From Blepharisma stoltei (taxonomy: Eukaryota; Ciliophora; Heterotrichea; Heterotrichida; Blepharismidae): 64,000 nt of DNA. The notes beneath the pieces were generated by a model. That model worked only from the letters and a program-made list of their open reading frames with translations, was not told the origin of the DNA and ran no database searches. The number at the start of each line of letters is the position of its first letter. The stretch's first letter is position 1. Made by a program: the position numbers and the translations under genes. Shown piece by piece: positions 10,592-20,867 of the stretch. Location: NCBI GenBank assembly GCA_914767885.1, contig CAJZBQ010000032.1:310001-374000 (forward strand), in the 5' to 3' direction.

Positions 10592-12215
10592 CTACTGATT
10601 GCCTACGAGATTTTTTATAAAAACATTTTCATTCTCTGGGAATTCTCTTGCAGGGTTCAGTTGTGCAAACTCATAAACAGTTTTCGCAGCTAAAAGTCTT
10701 GGTGAGAAGTATTCATGGTGCGTTCCCATTCCCATATCCATTTTCTTTATAGGCAGCATTTTATTCAGGTACATCTCCATTTGCTGAAGTGGCCAGAATT
10801 TATGTGGTGGAGATTCATGCCACTGAGTGAGAATCTGCATAAGCTTAGGTGGGTGGCATTGTCCTTCAATGATTTCTGGGAATAAATTACCGTCCCCAAT
10901 AATGTTCATGTCATTGGTAAATCTATTCCAGGCCAGGAGACAGTAAAATTCCATTTTCTTCATGTTTTGGATGACTATTGTAGAAAGTTGGTTGACAAAG
11001 CATTCAGTTACAATGTCGCCGTTATAGCAGATTGCGAGATCACTGCCAGCCATAGCGGATTTTCTGTTCTCACAAGTGTCAACTATCTGAACACGGCATT
11101 TCCAGCCTTGGATATTGACTCTTTCACTTACTTTCCTGCTATAGAGATTAATTCATTCTATTTTTATATTATATCAGCATAATTTATAATAATATCTTTC
11201 AATACTATCTTATTTATTAAAATACTCAAAACAGTAGAAAGTTTATATGGGAAGCTACATAAGCTTTTGTTTTTTCTGTTGTTGGAATAACTACTACGAA
11301 TTTTTCAACTGGAATTGCATCTGATCTCTTTGAAAAAGGTGCTGCATATTCATCTATAAAAGCATTAGCAGTCTTATTTAGTATTGGCAAGCTCCACGCT
11401 ATCTCACTTTCTAAGCTCCCAGGCGCTAAAAATAGCACAGTTGCATCTTTAGCAATTCCGAATTTTTCTCTAAAAGTGTTTCTTTCAGCTTCGATGTATT
11501 GATCCATTTCTGAGTAAAAGTGGTCTTTATTCATAAAAATTGAGTTTTCTGTCAACAAGTGGTCGCCTCCATTTCTGCTTAATAAGAATCTACATGTTTC
11601 CTCGAATGCAGACTGTCCGATATAAGTGCTTGGCATTTTGAATTTATTCCAGTTTATAGGCTCGAGGGGCATTGTATATAGAACATGGTCTAAATAGCTT
11701 AACTGATAAGGCTGATATTTATTGACGAAATTCCCATAATGGACCTGCTTAGGCCTCGAAAGGTTAGTTTTTCCATACAACTGAGCAATCTGCCTATGGA
11801 TCCTAAAGCTGAGCTGGTCGTGGTCTAAAGTAAGCACAACGCTTGGTCTGAATCCTGCAATTTTATCAATAATCTGGTTTTTTGAAATGTAAGCGAGAAC
11901 TTCGCTCATTGGCTTGGTATATGATTTAGTCATTGGGTTTCGCTTGCTCCAGACCCACCAGTTGTTTTCTTCAATCCATGCTGTCCTGAATGGGACCATT
12001 GGCTTTGGGTGGAACATGTCAGTATTGTATAATGGGGTGATGCCTTCTTTAATCATGCCTTCTCCGCCTGATCCAATGAACTTTATTGAATTTCCGCTGA
12101 CTTGCTTGAGATCGCTCATAAGCTGAGCACCTATTCTATCTGCTTTTCTGGAGTTTGCCAGTAAGCAGACGACACGGCCAGATGAAAAGTATCTCTTCAA
12201 CATTTTATTTACCAT
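10592..12215 (-). CDS. LpxB-like lipid-A-disaccharide synthase (mitochondrial type), interrupted by an IES
   Basis: Removing a 106-bp TA-bounded segment (11141-11246) joins two frames into about 505 residues. The N-terminus (MLKRYFSSGRV) looks like a mitochondrial leader. The GT-B fold signature follows: SGGEGMIKEGI (compare the GVGGPRMQAEG block of LpxB), RPSVVLTLDHDQLSFRIHRQ, FLAPGSLESEIAWSLPIL, and the nucleotide-sugar side ending AGSDLAICYNGDIVTECFVN. LpxB joins UDP-diacyl-glucosamine to lipid X. Plants and some protists keep mitochondrial homologues whose product is not settled. The IES and AT-rich codon use argue that it is nuclear, not bacterial contamination. Confidence 0.75.
11141..11246. 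other. Internal eliminated sequence (106 bp) in the LpxB-like gene
   Basis: Flanked by TATA at 11140-11143 and 11244-11247. Joining T11247 to A11140 on the minus strand gives VASHSRKVSERVNIQGW in one frame; without removal the frame stops after HINFLLF. Confidence 0.8.
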
Positions 12216-12269
12216 TGAAAAATGGAAAGAAAAGAAGAAAGGAATTCAAGATTCAGAAAAATTCGGTTA

Positions 12270-12526
12270 GTTAGTAAGATAACCCTTAAATCTGTTTCTC
12301 CAGCCTTTTTTATGTAAAATACGACTTCCAATAGAGCAACGGATCGGCAGTTGCACGATTGTTAGAACTTCTACTCGCATTCAGTTACAAAGAGCACTCT
12401 CTACAGCCATTCAGTGCCAGTTGATTGACGTCTCTATGGCAAAACTCTCAGAAGAACTGAAATTCTGCTTTACTGAGCCCAAAGTAAGGGAATTACCCTT
12501 ACCAAAACACCTTTATTTTAATTGTG
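12270..12526. mobile_element. Possible retroposon with 11-bp direct repeats
   Basis: AAATTCGGTTA occurs at 12259-12269 and 12527-12537, flanking 257 bp of clearly higher GC content than the surroundings and without an ORF. This matches the form of the retroposon-like insertions found inside genes elsewhere in the window, but no gene is interrupted here to confirm it. Confidence 0.35.
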
Positions 12527-12611
12527 AAATTCGGTTAAAATGTTTGGGTTAGAAAGCTAAAATAATTATTAGACTTTATTAAGAATAGGCAAACTAATGC
12601 TTAAAAAATCT

Positions 12612-12965
12612 TAAATCCTCCATCCTCAAGTGAACAAACCATTGGAAATTTTATATTTTTCCCAAAACCCACCTCTATGAGCTAACAAAAAATATTCTAA
12701 CATAAAATTTATTTATGAAAAAATATTTTGTTATATAATTTATAATTATTATAATAAATCTCTAACTAATTCTTTTTTATTTTAAATAGCTTGCATTTAA
12801 AACATAAATTTTACATAATAAATTAATTTTTGTTTTCAATTGTGCCATTTGGAATTTTTTAAATTACGGAAAAAATTGATTCTAAAAATTATAATATAAT
12901 CAAAAAACAATAAATCCCTCCGTTAGCGAACTAAATATTTTTGTTCGCTCACGGGAGGGCGAGTA
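12612..12965. mobile_element. Degenerate MITE family A (354 bp)
   Basis: Recognisable by CCTCCATCCTCAAGTGAAC at the left, the inner copy ACCTCTATGAGCTAACAAAA and the hairpin pair CTCCGTTAGCGAAC/GTTCGCTCACGGGAGG at the right, ending GAG-TA. Older than the other copies by its substitutions. Confidence 0.75.
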
Positions 12966-13510
12966 AGGGATTTAATTAAAAGATGGTAATTTAAGCTTCA
13001 AAAGATGCTGGAAAATGGCATTCTTATAAAATTGACTATGAAAAAAAATTCTAATTACTTTATCATTTTTTGGAATAAACATTTTTATTGAAAAATTCTT
13101 TGCCTACAAATAAATTTCTACATCAGATTGATTATAATCATAATAATTTTAATTGGAGTTAATTATGATAATTCTTGCTTTATTAATTGATATTATCATA
13201 AAAATTATCCCTAGACTTGCACAATAATTTTCGATCTTTGTTTGGTAACATCCAAACTTTGTGTTTTTTCTTAAGTATACACCATTTAAATGGAGATAAA
13301 TAATTTGGCATTTTCTTGACAGTTCAGTGCTCTAGAAATATTGCAAGCATTAGTTACATAGAACTACCAATAATTTACAAGAATAGAATAGCACTTTAGA
13401 AAAAGTCTAAAATAAATAGACTCATAAATCGGCAATCTCCCATATTATTTAGACAAAAATTTTCTTCCCATGATTGAGATAAAAAATATGCCATCTTACG
13501 TTAATATTAA
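12966..13510. other. Gene-free stretch
   Basis: About 545 bp of AT-rich spacer upstream of the methyltransferase gene. No ORF, RNA gene or repeat recognised. Confidence 0.5.
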
Positions 13511-14410
13511 TTGTTAAATATGCACCTGCAAATAAGGCCAAACCCTGTAGGAAAAATCACAATTTTTTATCTAAAACACCATTTTTCAACAGGAATAAAA
13601 ACATCCGAAACTCATTCCTATCTTAAAAAAGGCTTTTCTGAGGCAAAAACCTGGTATTCTAAATATGGGACAATGACCAGTACCAAGCTTTACCAAGAAT
13701 ATTTGCCTTTTATGAAGATGAGAGAAGCTACCTCAGTGATAGAAACAGGTTCAGGCCCTGGAAATGGAGTTTCAGCCATATTAAAATCTATTTCTCCATC
13801 TTGCAAATTTACTGCTACAGATATCAGTCCAGGGTTTCTGGACGAGCTAAAAAAGATTAAAGCTGAAAACTATTCAGTAGAAGAAGCCAATATAGAAGAG
13901 TTGCCTTTCCCTAAAAAAACGTTTGATCGTTACATTTCGAATATGGCTATACATAATGCTGCAGATCCTGAAAAAGCATTTAGTGAAGCGTATAGAGTAT
14001 TGAAAAACGGAGGTATTTTAGGAGTTTCAACTTTTGGGGCAAACGAAAAAACAAATACTTATATGAGCCTCATGAAGAATTTCAGAGCCTTTATTGGGCA
14101 ACCATACCACGATTCAATTTTGAATAATCTCGCAGTCATGGGGCTCCCTGAACCTTTTAAAGAGTTTGTAAGCAGGATCGGATTCCAAAGAGTACTTTCG
14201 TACTCAGCTATGACTGTTTATCCTTTGAGCACGCCTGAAGAGGCTGCTGATCTCTTCTTAAGTTTCGGTCCTTTAGAAAATTTCATGAAAAACAACCCAG
14301 ATAAGGCTGGAGAACTTCAAAACTTGGTGATGTCAAAGCTTTATGAATGCCTTATTACAAACGGTACACCAATTGGCTACGATTCCTCTATTTTAATTGC
14401 ATTTAAGTAA
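13511..14410 (+). CDS. SAM-dependent methyltransferase (Methyltransf_11 type)
   Basis: 299 residues. Class I Rossmann methyltransferase: motif I VIETGSGPGNGVS (about residues 77-89), motif II acidic residue in FTATDIS, then NIEELPFPKKTFDRYIS and the post-motif GGILGVSTFG. The N-terminal MHLQIRPNPVGKITIFYLKHHFSTG could be a mitochondrial leader. The acceptor cannot be told; small-molecule (quinone or sterol-like) methylases share this pattern. No UGA. The TAA stop lies 6 bp before a family B MITE. Confidence 0.8.
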   Translation: MLNMHLQIRPNPVGKITIFYLKHHFSTGIKTSETHSYLKKGFSEAKTWYSKYGTMTSTKLYQEYLPFMKMREATSVIETGSGPGNGVSAILKSISPSCKFTATDISPGFLDELKKIKAENYSVEEANIEELPFPKKTFDRYISNMAIHNAADPEKAFSEAYRVLKNGGILGVSTFGANEKTNTYMSLMKNFRAFIGQPYHDSILNNLAVMGLPEPFKEFVSRIGFQRVLSYSAMTVYPLSTPEEAADLFLSFGPLENFMKNNPDKAGELQNLVMSKLYECLITNGTPIGYDSSILIAFK

Positions 14411-14415
14411 TTTAT

Positions 14416-14971
14416 TAACTCCCCCCCCATCCTTGATCGAACGACTCGCCATCGTTCGATCAAGGATGGGGGTTAAAAACAATTTTTTTGGGAAAACAAT
14501 TTTATATACAAAATCAAAAATATGTTTTTTAAATATTTTTAAACAAGAGGGTTAAGAATATTTAATAATTACTTTTACAGCAAAAAATTGAATTAATTTC
14601 ATAAAGTACCAATATTTAATATTTTGATTATTAGTCACCCTTTTAAACTGATAAATTTTAATTTGTTCATTATTGAATTAAATTTTTTTTTTAATTTTAA
14701 AGAATCTCGATTTTTTAGATTATTAAGTTTTTTAAGCCTAGGTTGATGACTAAATCACTTCGAATGGTTGATTTCGTAGGTTTTTGTCGTCTCAAAGCCT
14801 CTGAAAACAACTTCATTAGGTACATCTTCCCAAGCTTTTGATAACTAATATATTTTTATATATATATAAAAATTTGCATAATATGAAAATCGTTCGATCA
14901 AGGATGGGGTTTAATTTCCGCAATTTTTAGGAATTTTTACAGTCAATCGTTCGATCAAGGATGGGGGAGTA
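14416..14971. mobile_element. MITE family B (556 bp)
   Basis: Ends TA-ACTCCCCCCCC and GGGGGAG-TA. Motif ATCCTTGATCGAACGA in place of the family A motif: a hairpin pair at the left, two same-direction copies 57 bp apart at the right. The middle (about 14735-14860) is less AT-rich and shared with the second copy at 27403-27932. Fills the gap between two genes almost completely. Confidence 0.88.
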
Positions 14972-15007
14972 AGGTTTTTATTAAATTTTTGTATAAAAAT
15001 TTTTATT

Positions 15008-16162
15008 ATGGACACTGATATCTCCTTGCAAAGCTCTGATAATGAGTTTTGAAACGACTTAGAGTCAGTGCCACAACTTACCAGTTTTCACAAGACGACT
15101 CCTATTGATTTTTCATATAAAAAATCATCTAAAGCGTCAAGTCCACCTATATCGCCTAGTCCAAACAGTCCGATGAGATTGATAAGACTGGAAAAACAAA
15201 TTGACCATATGAGATTAGCCAAAGAAGAAGAAATGGAGGCTTTGAAAATTATTGTAAGAAATAATACAAGAAAAGAGCTCCAAGCGAATGTTGAAGCAAT
15301 TATTGAAAAGTTTCAAGAAGAAACGAAAGTTATGAAGGAAGGATATGACGGTCTGAAGATTATTATCACAAACAAAGAAAAAACCATAAGCCAGCTTGGC
15401 GAATACTTATCTGATCAAGCTGTCTTGATTTCGGAATTTCGCATTGAAAAATCAACGGAAAAAGAAGCTTCGTCGCCAGCTAAAACTTCTGACAAATTCG
15501 AGACTCGTGAACTAAAAAAAGAGGTAAAGCTTTTAAAAGTCCAATTAGATGCTTTACGAGAAGTTTGTGCTAGTTGTCAAAAAGATACTGACGAATTTAA
15601 GAAAAAAATGATGGCTCTACAAGAAGAAAACGATGCAATGAGGAGAAATCATAATAACGAATTAGAAACAGTAAAAAGAGAAGCTAAAACAGTTGAGGAT
15701 GAGCTGAATGATGAAATTGATAGGCTAAAGTATGAATTAACGAAGTATAAAGAAGATGTCAACAAAGAGCTTGCGACAAGAGATATCATATCAATAAGGC
15801 AAAAGTCATTTATTAACTCTCTTCAAGAAGAACTCAAAAATGCCAAAATTGTCTTACAGAATCCAAGGATCAGAAACAAACTTCATGACCGGCTAAAAGA
15901 CTACATGGAAGAGCACCAAAAAGCTATGGTTGAAACTATAAGAACACCTAAAAAGACTCATCCAGGATCAATGACAGCTACCTCGAGAAGGACTCAAACG
16001 GCTTGAGATATAAAACTGAGCCGCTCCAAAGGCCGCTCTTTCGATAATGATACTGATGAAGAGTCCTGCCTTAGCAAAGCTATTTCGATCCGTCCTGGCT
16101 CTATTTCCAAGCGGAATTCCATTGACAACCATTATGCAGTTTCTCGCTTAAGTTCCTTGTAA
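15008..16162 (+). CDS. Coiled-coil protein
   Basis: 384 residues. The true ATG at 15008 is separated from the long open stretch by UGA read as Trp (NEFWNDL), and the C-terminus continues through UGA (QTAWDIKLSRS) to TAA at 16160. Coiled coil spans about residues 60-300 (for example IRLEKQIDHMRLAKEEEMEAL, ELKKEVKLLKVQLDALREV). The tail is Ser/Arg-rich. No enzymatic motif. A structural or ciliary role is inference only. Confidence 0.75.
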
Positions 16163-16185
16163 ATTAACTTCTGATAATTTAAAAT

Positions 16186-17466
16186 ATGGACAAAAGAAGG
16201 AGATCAAGAAGCCCACGCAGTTCTCATCGTCACCATAGTTCCAGCAGTGAGAGATACTCTAGTCATAAATCCAGCAGGCACGAGAGAAGACACCACCATC
16301 ACAGCCATCGCTCCAAAAAGCAAAGATCCCCATCCCCACGGTACAGGTTCGACAGTCCTCCAAAATCGTTCTTGGCTTATAACCAGCAGCTCTGGGACGA
16401 TCACAAGACTTCAGTAAACCCTGAGGGTTTCATCAATAAAATTCAACAAGTTGCGTCTACCATCCCTTCATCACAAGCAAATAAAATCGATAGAGAACTT
16501 TATATAGGCAACTTACCTTCTGGAATTACTTCAACTCAGCTTGTAGATTTGCTGAACAGCACCATTGCTTCGATGGAATTAAATTTATGGGTAATTTTTA
16601 TGTAGCCTGGCCCTCCTGTAATTTCAGCTTGGATAAGTAATGATGGACACTATGCTTTTATCGAGTTCAGAAGTATTGAAGAAGCTAAAGCTGGGTATGC
16701 ACTAAATAATGTAAGCATTTTAGGTCAGCCTTTAAGAGTCGGAAAACCTAGAACTTATGCTGGAAATGAGCCACCGGTAGTCGCTGGCCTCCATGCATTA
16801 GGAGCTTCTGCTGTGGGACTAAACAAAGTTACTGAAGATATGGCAAGCAAAATTCTGGGTGGCAAAGGAAGACTTATTTTAAGCGGGCTCCCGCACGGCT
16901 ACTGCAGAGAAGAAACCAAAAAAATGCTGGAAGAGTTCGGGACCCTAAAATGCATGGACATGCCAAAAGACCCCTTGACTGGGCTAACCAAAGGCTATGC
17001 GATTTTTGACTATGAAGAAGACGAATCTGTAGCAAATGTACTGCAGCAAGGCAGTTTTTCTATTGCAGGCTGTAAAGCAGTAGTCAGTAGAGTAGGTAAA
17101 GAAAGTTTAACTCAAGCATTTCTCCCGCCTACACCTGAACTAGACAATAGAGCCAAGTTCAGCTCAAGAATTTTAGTATTGAAGAATATGGTGAGGATCA
17201 CTGATTTAGAAAATGACGATGAGTACCAAGATTTGCATGAAGACGTGCTGGAAGAGTGCAAAAAGTATGGAAGAGTCATCTCTATAGTAATTCCAAAACC
17301 TGGAGAACATACAAGTGGGATTGGGAAAATCTTCGTGGAGTACACAACAGTGGAAGAGGCAATGCAAGCTAAAGTAGGGCTGACAGGGATGAAGTTCAAC
17401 GATAAAAGAGTGGAGTGCTCTTTCCACCCTGAAGAACTCTTTTTCCAAGGCAACTTTGTAGGGTAG
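16186..17466 (+). CDS. U2AF2: U2AF large subunit (U2AF65)
   Basis: 421 residues after removing a 15-nt intron. Order: an N-terminal RS/His-rich region (RRRSRSPRSSHRHHSS), RRM1 from ELYIGNLPSGI (about residue 104), RRM2 from GRLILSGLPHGY, and a C-terminal U2AF-homology motif (ILVLKNMV...GKIFVEYTTVEEAMQA...RVECSFHPEELF). U2AF65 binds the polypyrimidine tract and pairs with U2AF35 and SF1 in 3' splice-site choice. It is notable in a genome whose introns are 15-16 nt, which leave almost no room for a tract. The linker that normally binds U2AF35 is not obvious. Confidence 0.9.
16591..16605 (+). other. 15-nt spliceosomal intron
   Basis: GTAATTTTTATGTAG within RRM1 of U2AF65. Removal joins MELNLW to PGPPVISAW in frame; retention gives a TAG stop. 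Confidence 0.92.
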
Positions 17467-17731
17467 GATTATTATAGATTTAATAATGAAGTTTATATAA
17501 ATTTGTAAAGCCAGACCAAAAGCCGCTATAATGAAATTTGCCTGATAATTAACTATTGCGAAGTTAAAATTTTCATTAAAATTTCATATTAAAAAGTCAC
17601 TTCTTTAATTCACCTAGACAAAGTTTTGAATCATTTAATTTTAGCTCTAATTCAAATTCTTTTGAAAATATAGCCTAAGTTTATTACCATAGCATCAGAT
17701 CCATTATAATAATCATCCAATAGTTGAAAAA

Positions 17732-18337
17732 ATGCAAAAAGCTCCAACTCAAGTCAAAGTAGTTCTCTTAGGCGATTCTGGCGTAGGAAAATCCAGTCTC
17801 GTATTACGATTTGTAGCCGACAACTTCAAAAACGACGCAGATGCAACCATTGGTGCATCTTACATGGGAAAAATCCTTCAGTTCAATGATAAGATGATTA
17901 AGTTCAATATCTGGGATACAGCAGGCCAGGAAAGATATCACAGTTTGGCCAAAATGTATTACAGAGACGCGAATGCTGCCATCATGGTCTACGATATCAC
18001 TAAACGAGATAGTTTTGAAGGACTCAAAAGATGGCACAAAGAACTTCAAGAATTCGGGCCAAAAGACATAGTCGTCACTATTGCAGGAAACAAAGAAGAT
18101 TTAGTCGAGACTGAAGCAGTGCCGCAGGAGGAAGCAAAAGAATACTCGAAATCAATCGGAGCTTTGTATAGGAAGACTTCAGCGAAAACCAACTATGGGG
18201 TTGAACAAGTGTTCCGTGATATAGCAACTAAAATGTGTCCGGATTTAGAAGCACAAGCCCCTGCTGCGAGGCCGTCAGGGACCATTTCTCTTCAGCCTAA
18301 ACCTACACCAGCTGGCGGTAAGAAAAAGTGCTGCTAA
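17732..18337 (+). CDS. Rab5/Rab22-like small GTPase
   Basis: 201 residues. P-loop GDSGVGKSS, switch I ATIGASYMGK, switch II WDTAGQERYHSLAKMYYRDA, base motifs GNKEDL and TSAKT. The C-terminus KKKCC is a geranylgeranylation site. The YHSLAKMYYRDANAAIMVYDIT block is typical of the Rab5/21/22 endosomal group. It probably directs early-endosome or phagosome fusion. Complete, standard length, no UGA. Confidence 0.92.
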   Translation: MQKAPTQVKVVLLGDSGVGKSSLVLRFVADNFKNDADATIGASYMGKILQFNDKMIKFNIWDTAGQERYHSLAKMYYRDANAAIMVYDITKRDSFEGLKRWHKELQEFGPKDIVVTIAGNKEDLVETEAVPQEEAKEYSKSIGALYRKTSAKTNYGVEQVFRDIATKMCPDLEAQAPAARPSGTISLQPKPTPAGGKKKCC

Positions 18338-18396
18338 TTAAATACGTTCATTTACCAACATTTTCATTGCTTATTTTATTGAATTTTAATAACGTT

Positions 18397-19311
18397 ATGA
18401 TAAGCACTATTCCTGTTCAACCATCATATTCCATTGGGAAACAAAAACGGTTTGGACTTAGCTCAGCTATTTATAATGCTCCTGGGCCAGCTGCCTATAA
18501 TATTCCAAGAGATCTAGCCAAGCGTTCTTCGTCTTTTACAAGAGCTAAAAAACATGCAGCTATGCCTAATGGAAATCCAGGGCCTGCAAGTTATAATACT
18601 CCGGCAAAGATAGGAGAAGGGCCTAGGGCTATTATAATCTCAAGAAAATCTATGAGAAACCAAGAAATGATCCCAGGGCCTGCGGATTATTCGCCGAAGT
18701 ATCTTAAAAGAAATATCAGTTATTCAATGAGAAGCAAATCAAGTGGAAAAAATGACGAAAACCTTCCTGGGCCTGGAGCTTATAGTGGAAACCCAGTCAA
18801 ACCAAACTCGCCAAGGGCTACAATTGGGAGAGCTAGAAGATTGTCATTAAATTCTGATACTATAAACCCTGGCCCTGGGGCTTATGAATCTAAATGGGAA
18901 CGGATAAAGAATCCGAATTATTCCTTTTCTCACAGTTCTCGCGATGGGTTTCTGAACACCTCAGTACTAGAAGATGGAAAAGAAAGCGTGCGAACACATA
19001 GAAGGATAAAAACTTCCAAAGAAATCACACCTGGCCCTAGCGATTACGCCCCAAACTATAATTGCAATAAAATTTTATCCCCAAGAGCCGTAGCAGGGAG
19101 GTCTGTAAGGGATTCTTGAATAGCAGATAAAAGCAACCCAGGGCCTGGCAATTACACCCCTAAATCTGACTATTTTTCTCCAAGATTCAGCTTCTCTAGA
19201 GACCAAAAAACGCGTGTCACCAAAGATGTTCCAGGCCCTGGACAATATGATATCCCAAGTACAATCGGGAGCATTAAAAGTACAGCGTCATTGAATAATA
19301 CATTTTCTTAA
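18397..19311 (+). CDS. STPGR-repeat protein (ODF3/CIMAP-like)
   Basis: 304 residues starting at the ATG at 18397; UGA read as Trp at 19117 (RDSWIADKSNPGPG). At least eight PGPxxY repeats (NAPGPAAYN, GNPGPASYN, MIPGPADYS, NLPGPGAYS, INPGPGAYE, ITPGPSDYA, SNPGPGNYT, DVPGPGQYD) about 33-35 residues apart. STPGR/SHIPPO proteins such as ODF3 lie on or in axonemal microtubules. This fits the ciliate setting and the CFAP97-like gene in the same window. Confidence 0.85.
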
Positions 19312-19343
19312 GTCTAAATGGTGCTTTATAACATTTTTATTGG

Positions 19344-19682
19344 ATGGGAAAGCGCACAAAGAAGGTCGGGATCGTAGGGAAATACGCCACGAGGTACGGA
19401 GCTTCACTCAGAAAGATGGTTAAGAAGATCGAAATCTCTCAGCATGATACTTATGAGTGTGCGTTTTGTGGAAAGAAGACCGTCAAGAGAACTTGTGTAG
19501 GCATATGGAAATGCAAGCACTGCTGTAAGACTATTGCTGGAGGAGCTTGGGCACCAACAACTGGAGCCGCTCTTACTGCTCGTCACAACATACAAAGGCT
19601 GCGCAAGTTAATGCAAACTGGAGCCTCCCAAACTACAGAAGCAACCCCACAAGCCCAACCACAAGCTGCAGCTAAGAAGTAA
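19344..19682 (+). CDS. RPL37A: Ribosomal protein eL43 (L37a)
   Basis: 112 residues. Begins [23 protein letters not shown]..., the invariant eL43 N-terminus, with a zinc ribbon CAFC-x14-CKHC (about residues 39-60) and the [11 protein letters not shown] block. Component of the 60S subunit. About 20 residues longer than the usual 92: the C-terminal tail ([21 protein letters not shown]) is an extension. Confidence 0.97.
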   Translation: MGKRTKKVGIVGKYATRYGASLRKMVKKIEISQHDTYECAFCGKKTVKRTCVGIWKCKHCCKTIAGGAWAPTTGAALTARHNIQRLRKLMQTGASQTTEATPQAQPQAAAKK

Positions 19683-19945
19683 TTTAAGAATTTTCACATA
19701 GTTGAAGATAAGTTTGCGTTAAAATTATGGGAAATAAGAGATCAATAAAAGCATAAGTTTGAGGCTAAGAAGGAATAGGATGATTAGAATGGGGATAAAT
19801 AATTAATATGGTCCGTGAGTTCAGTTAAGAGGAACCAGGAAATTTGCTATCTGAGTGTGCTGTTTATATGATAATGTGCCAAAAAAGTTTAGATTAATTT
19901 CATGGGGATCTGCACTTCATGATAAATGCAAAAGCTCAATGCAAG
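19683..19945. other. Gene-free stretch
   Basis: Spacer after eL43. With 20108-20337 it makes most of a 655-bp gap; only a doubtful 53-residue ORF (19946-20107) lies in it. Confidence 0.4.
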
Positions 19946-20107
19946 TTACTCCATATCAATATCATCATATGTGACTCTATGCCTTGAAAGGTATATTATG
20001 TGCTTATTATTGAAGTAGGTTACCATGCAAAGTGCTTTATTATTTGCTTCTATGGTAACTATCAGAATCTTCCAAGTTGACTCCGTTTCAAGAATTATAA
20101 TGCACAT
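19946..20107 (-). CDS. Short ORF, doubtful
   Basis: ATG at 20107 to TAA, 53 residues, beginning MCIIILETESTWKILIVTIE. Codon use is coding-like and no UGA is present, but no domain is recognised and no upstream frame extends it. It could be a small gene, an exon of something broken, or chance. Confidence 0.3.
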   Translation of the reverse strand: MCIIILETESTWKILIVTIEANNKALCMVTYFNNKHIIYLSRHRVTYDDIDME

Positions 20108-20337
20108 CAAAAGTTAAAGCGCATGGCTTATATTATGCTTGATCAAGATTAGATATATATTAGCAATAAAATTGATAAACACTGTTATTTTGAAATCCAA
20201 AGAAGTTAAGCAAGCCTTTAAATTTCCTTTGCAATAATTATGTTGCTAAATCTCTTAAAAATTAACCATGATAAGATTTTTTCACTTAGTCTTAGAATTC
20301 ATTGCTAAAGCAAATAATTAAAAATTAGAGATATTTC

Positions 20338-20865
20338 ATGATTATAGGCAAAGTTATAAATATGGAGATTTCTGCACATATCATCAGCTATACGTTGGCA
20401 CAACCGCATATGACTGCGGATCTCCAAACGTCAAAGACTCTAAATTCTGTAGTATCAACTGAAAAATCATATAAAATTTCGTTCATAATTGAAGTGCAAA
20501 CAGAGTTCTCCAAGGCAAAAATTTGAAAAACATGTGATGATTTTTATAATTTTCACAGTCAGCTGTGCTATTTTAGCCATGCCCCTTGCCAAGAAGGTCG
20601 CTTAATTGATATCATACCTAAATTTCCACTAAAACGCAATATGTCAACCTTTACGAATCATTCCTCAGCAGTAATCCTTCTTGCCACTTTAGAGAATTAT
20701 TTGCAGTCCCTTACATATATTCTATCAAACCACTATTTCAACAAATTTGATCCTTGAGTCCGCTTGATTCTTTCCTTTCTCGAAGTCAACAGCATAAAAT
20801 CACGAGAAGAAAAAAGTGCAAAATTAATAACAAAAATTTTTAAATCACTTACAAGAAATAAATAA
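20338..20865 (+). CDS. PX-domain protein
   Basis: 175 residues, UGA read as Trp at 20524 (AKIWKTCDDF). The pattern SYKISFIIEVQTEFSKAKIWKTCDDFYNFHSQL...IIPKFPLKR...LENYLQSLTYIL...ILSFLEV follows the PX (phox) fold: beta strands, the Pro-rich loop near PKFP, then helices ending with a hydrophobic FL. PX domains bind phosphoinositides, usually PI3P on endosomes. Nothing else is present, so it is a PX-only protein. The stop lies 2 bp from the convergent kelch gene. Confidence 0.65.
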
Positions 20866-20867
20866 AT

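Noticed and set aside
10592-12215. Bacterial contamination or endosymbiont DNA for the LpxB-like gene
   Set aside because: It has a TA-bounded IES, nuclear-type AT-rich codon use and nuclear neighbours on both sides.
14417-14470. CRISPR-like short repeats from the GATCGAACGA motif
   Set aside because: Copies are opposed or paired within a MITE; no regular array with unique spacers.
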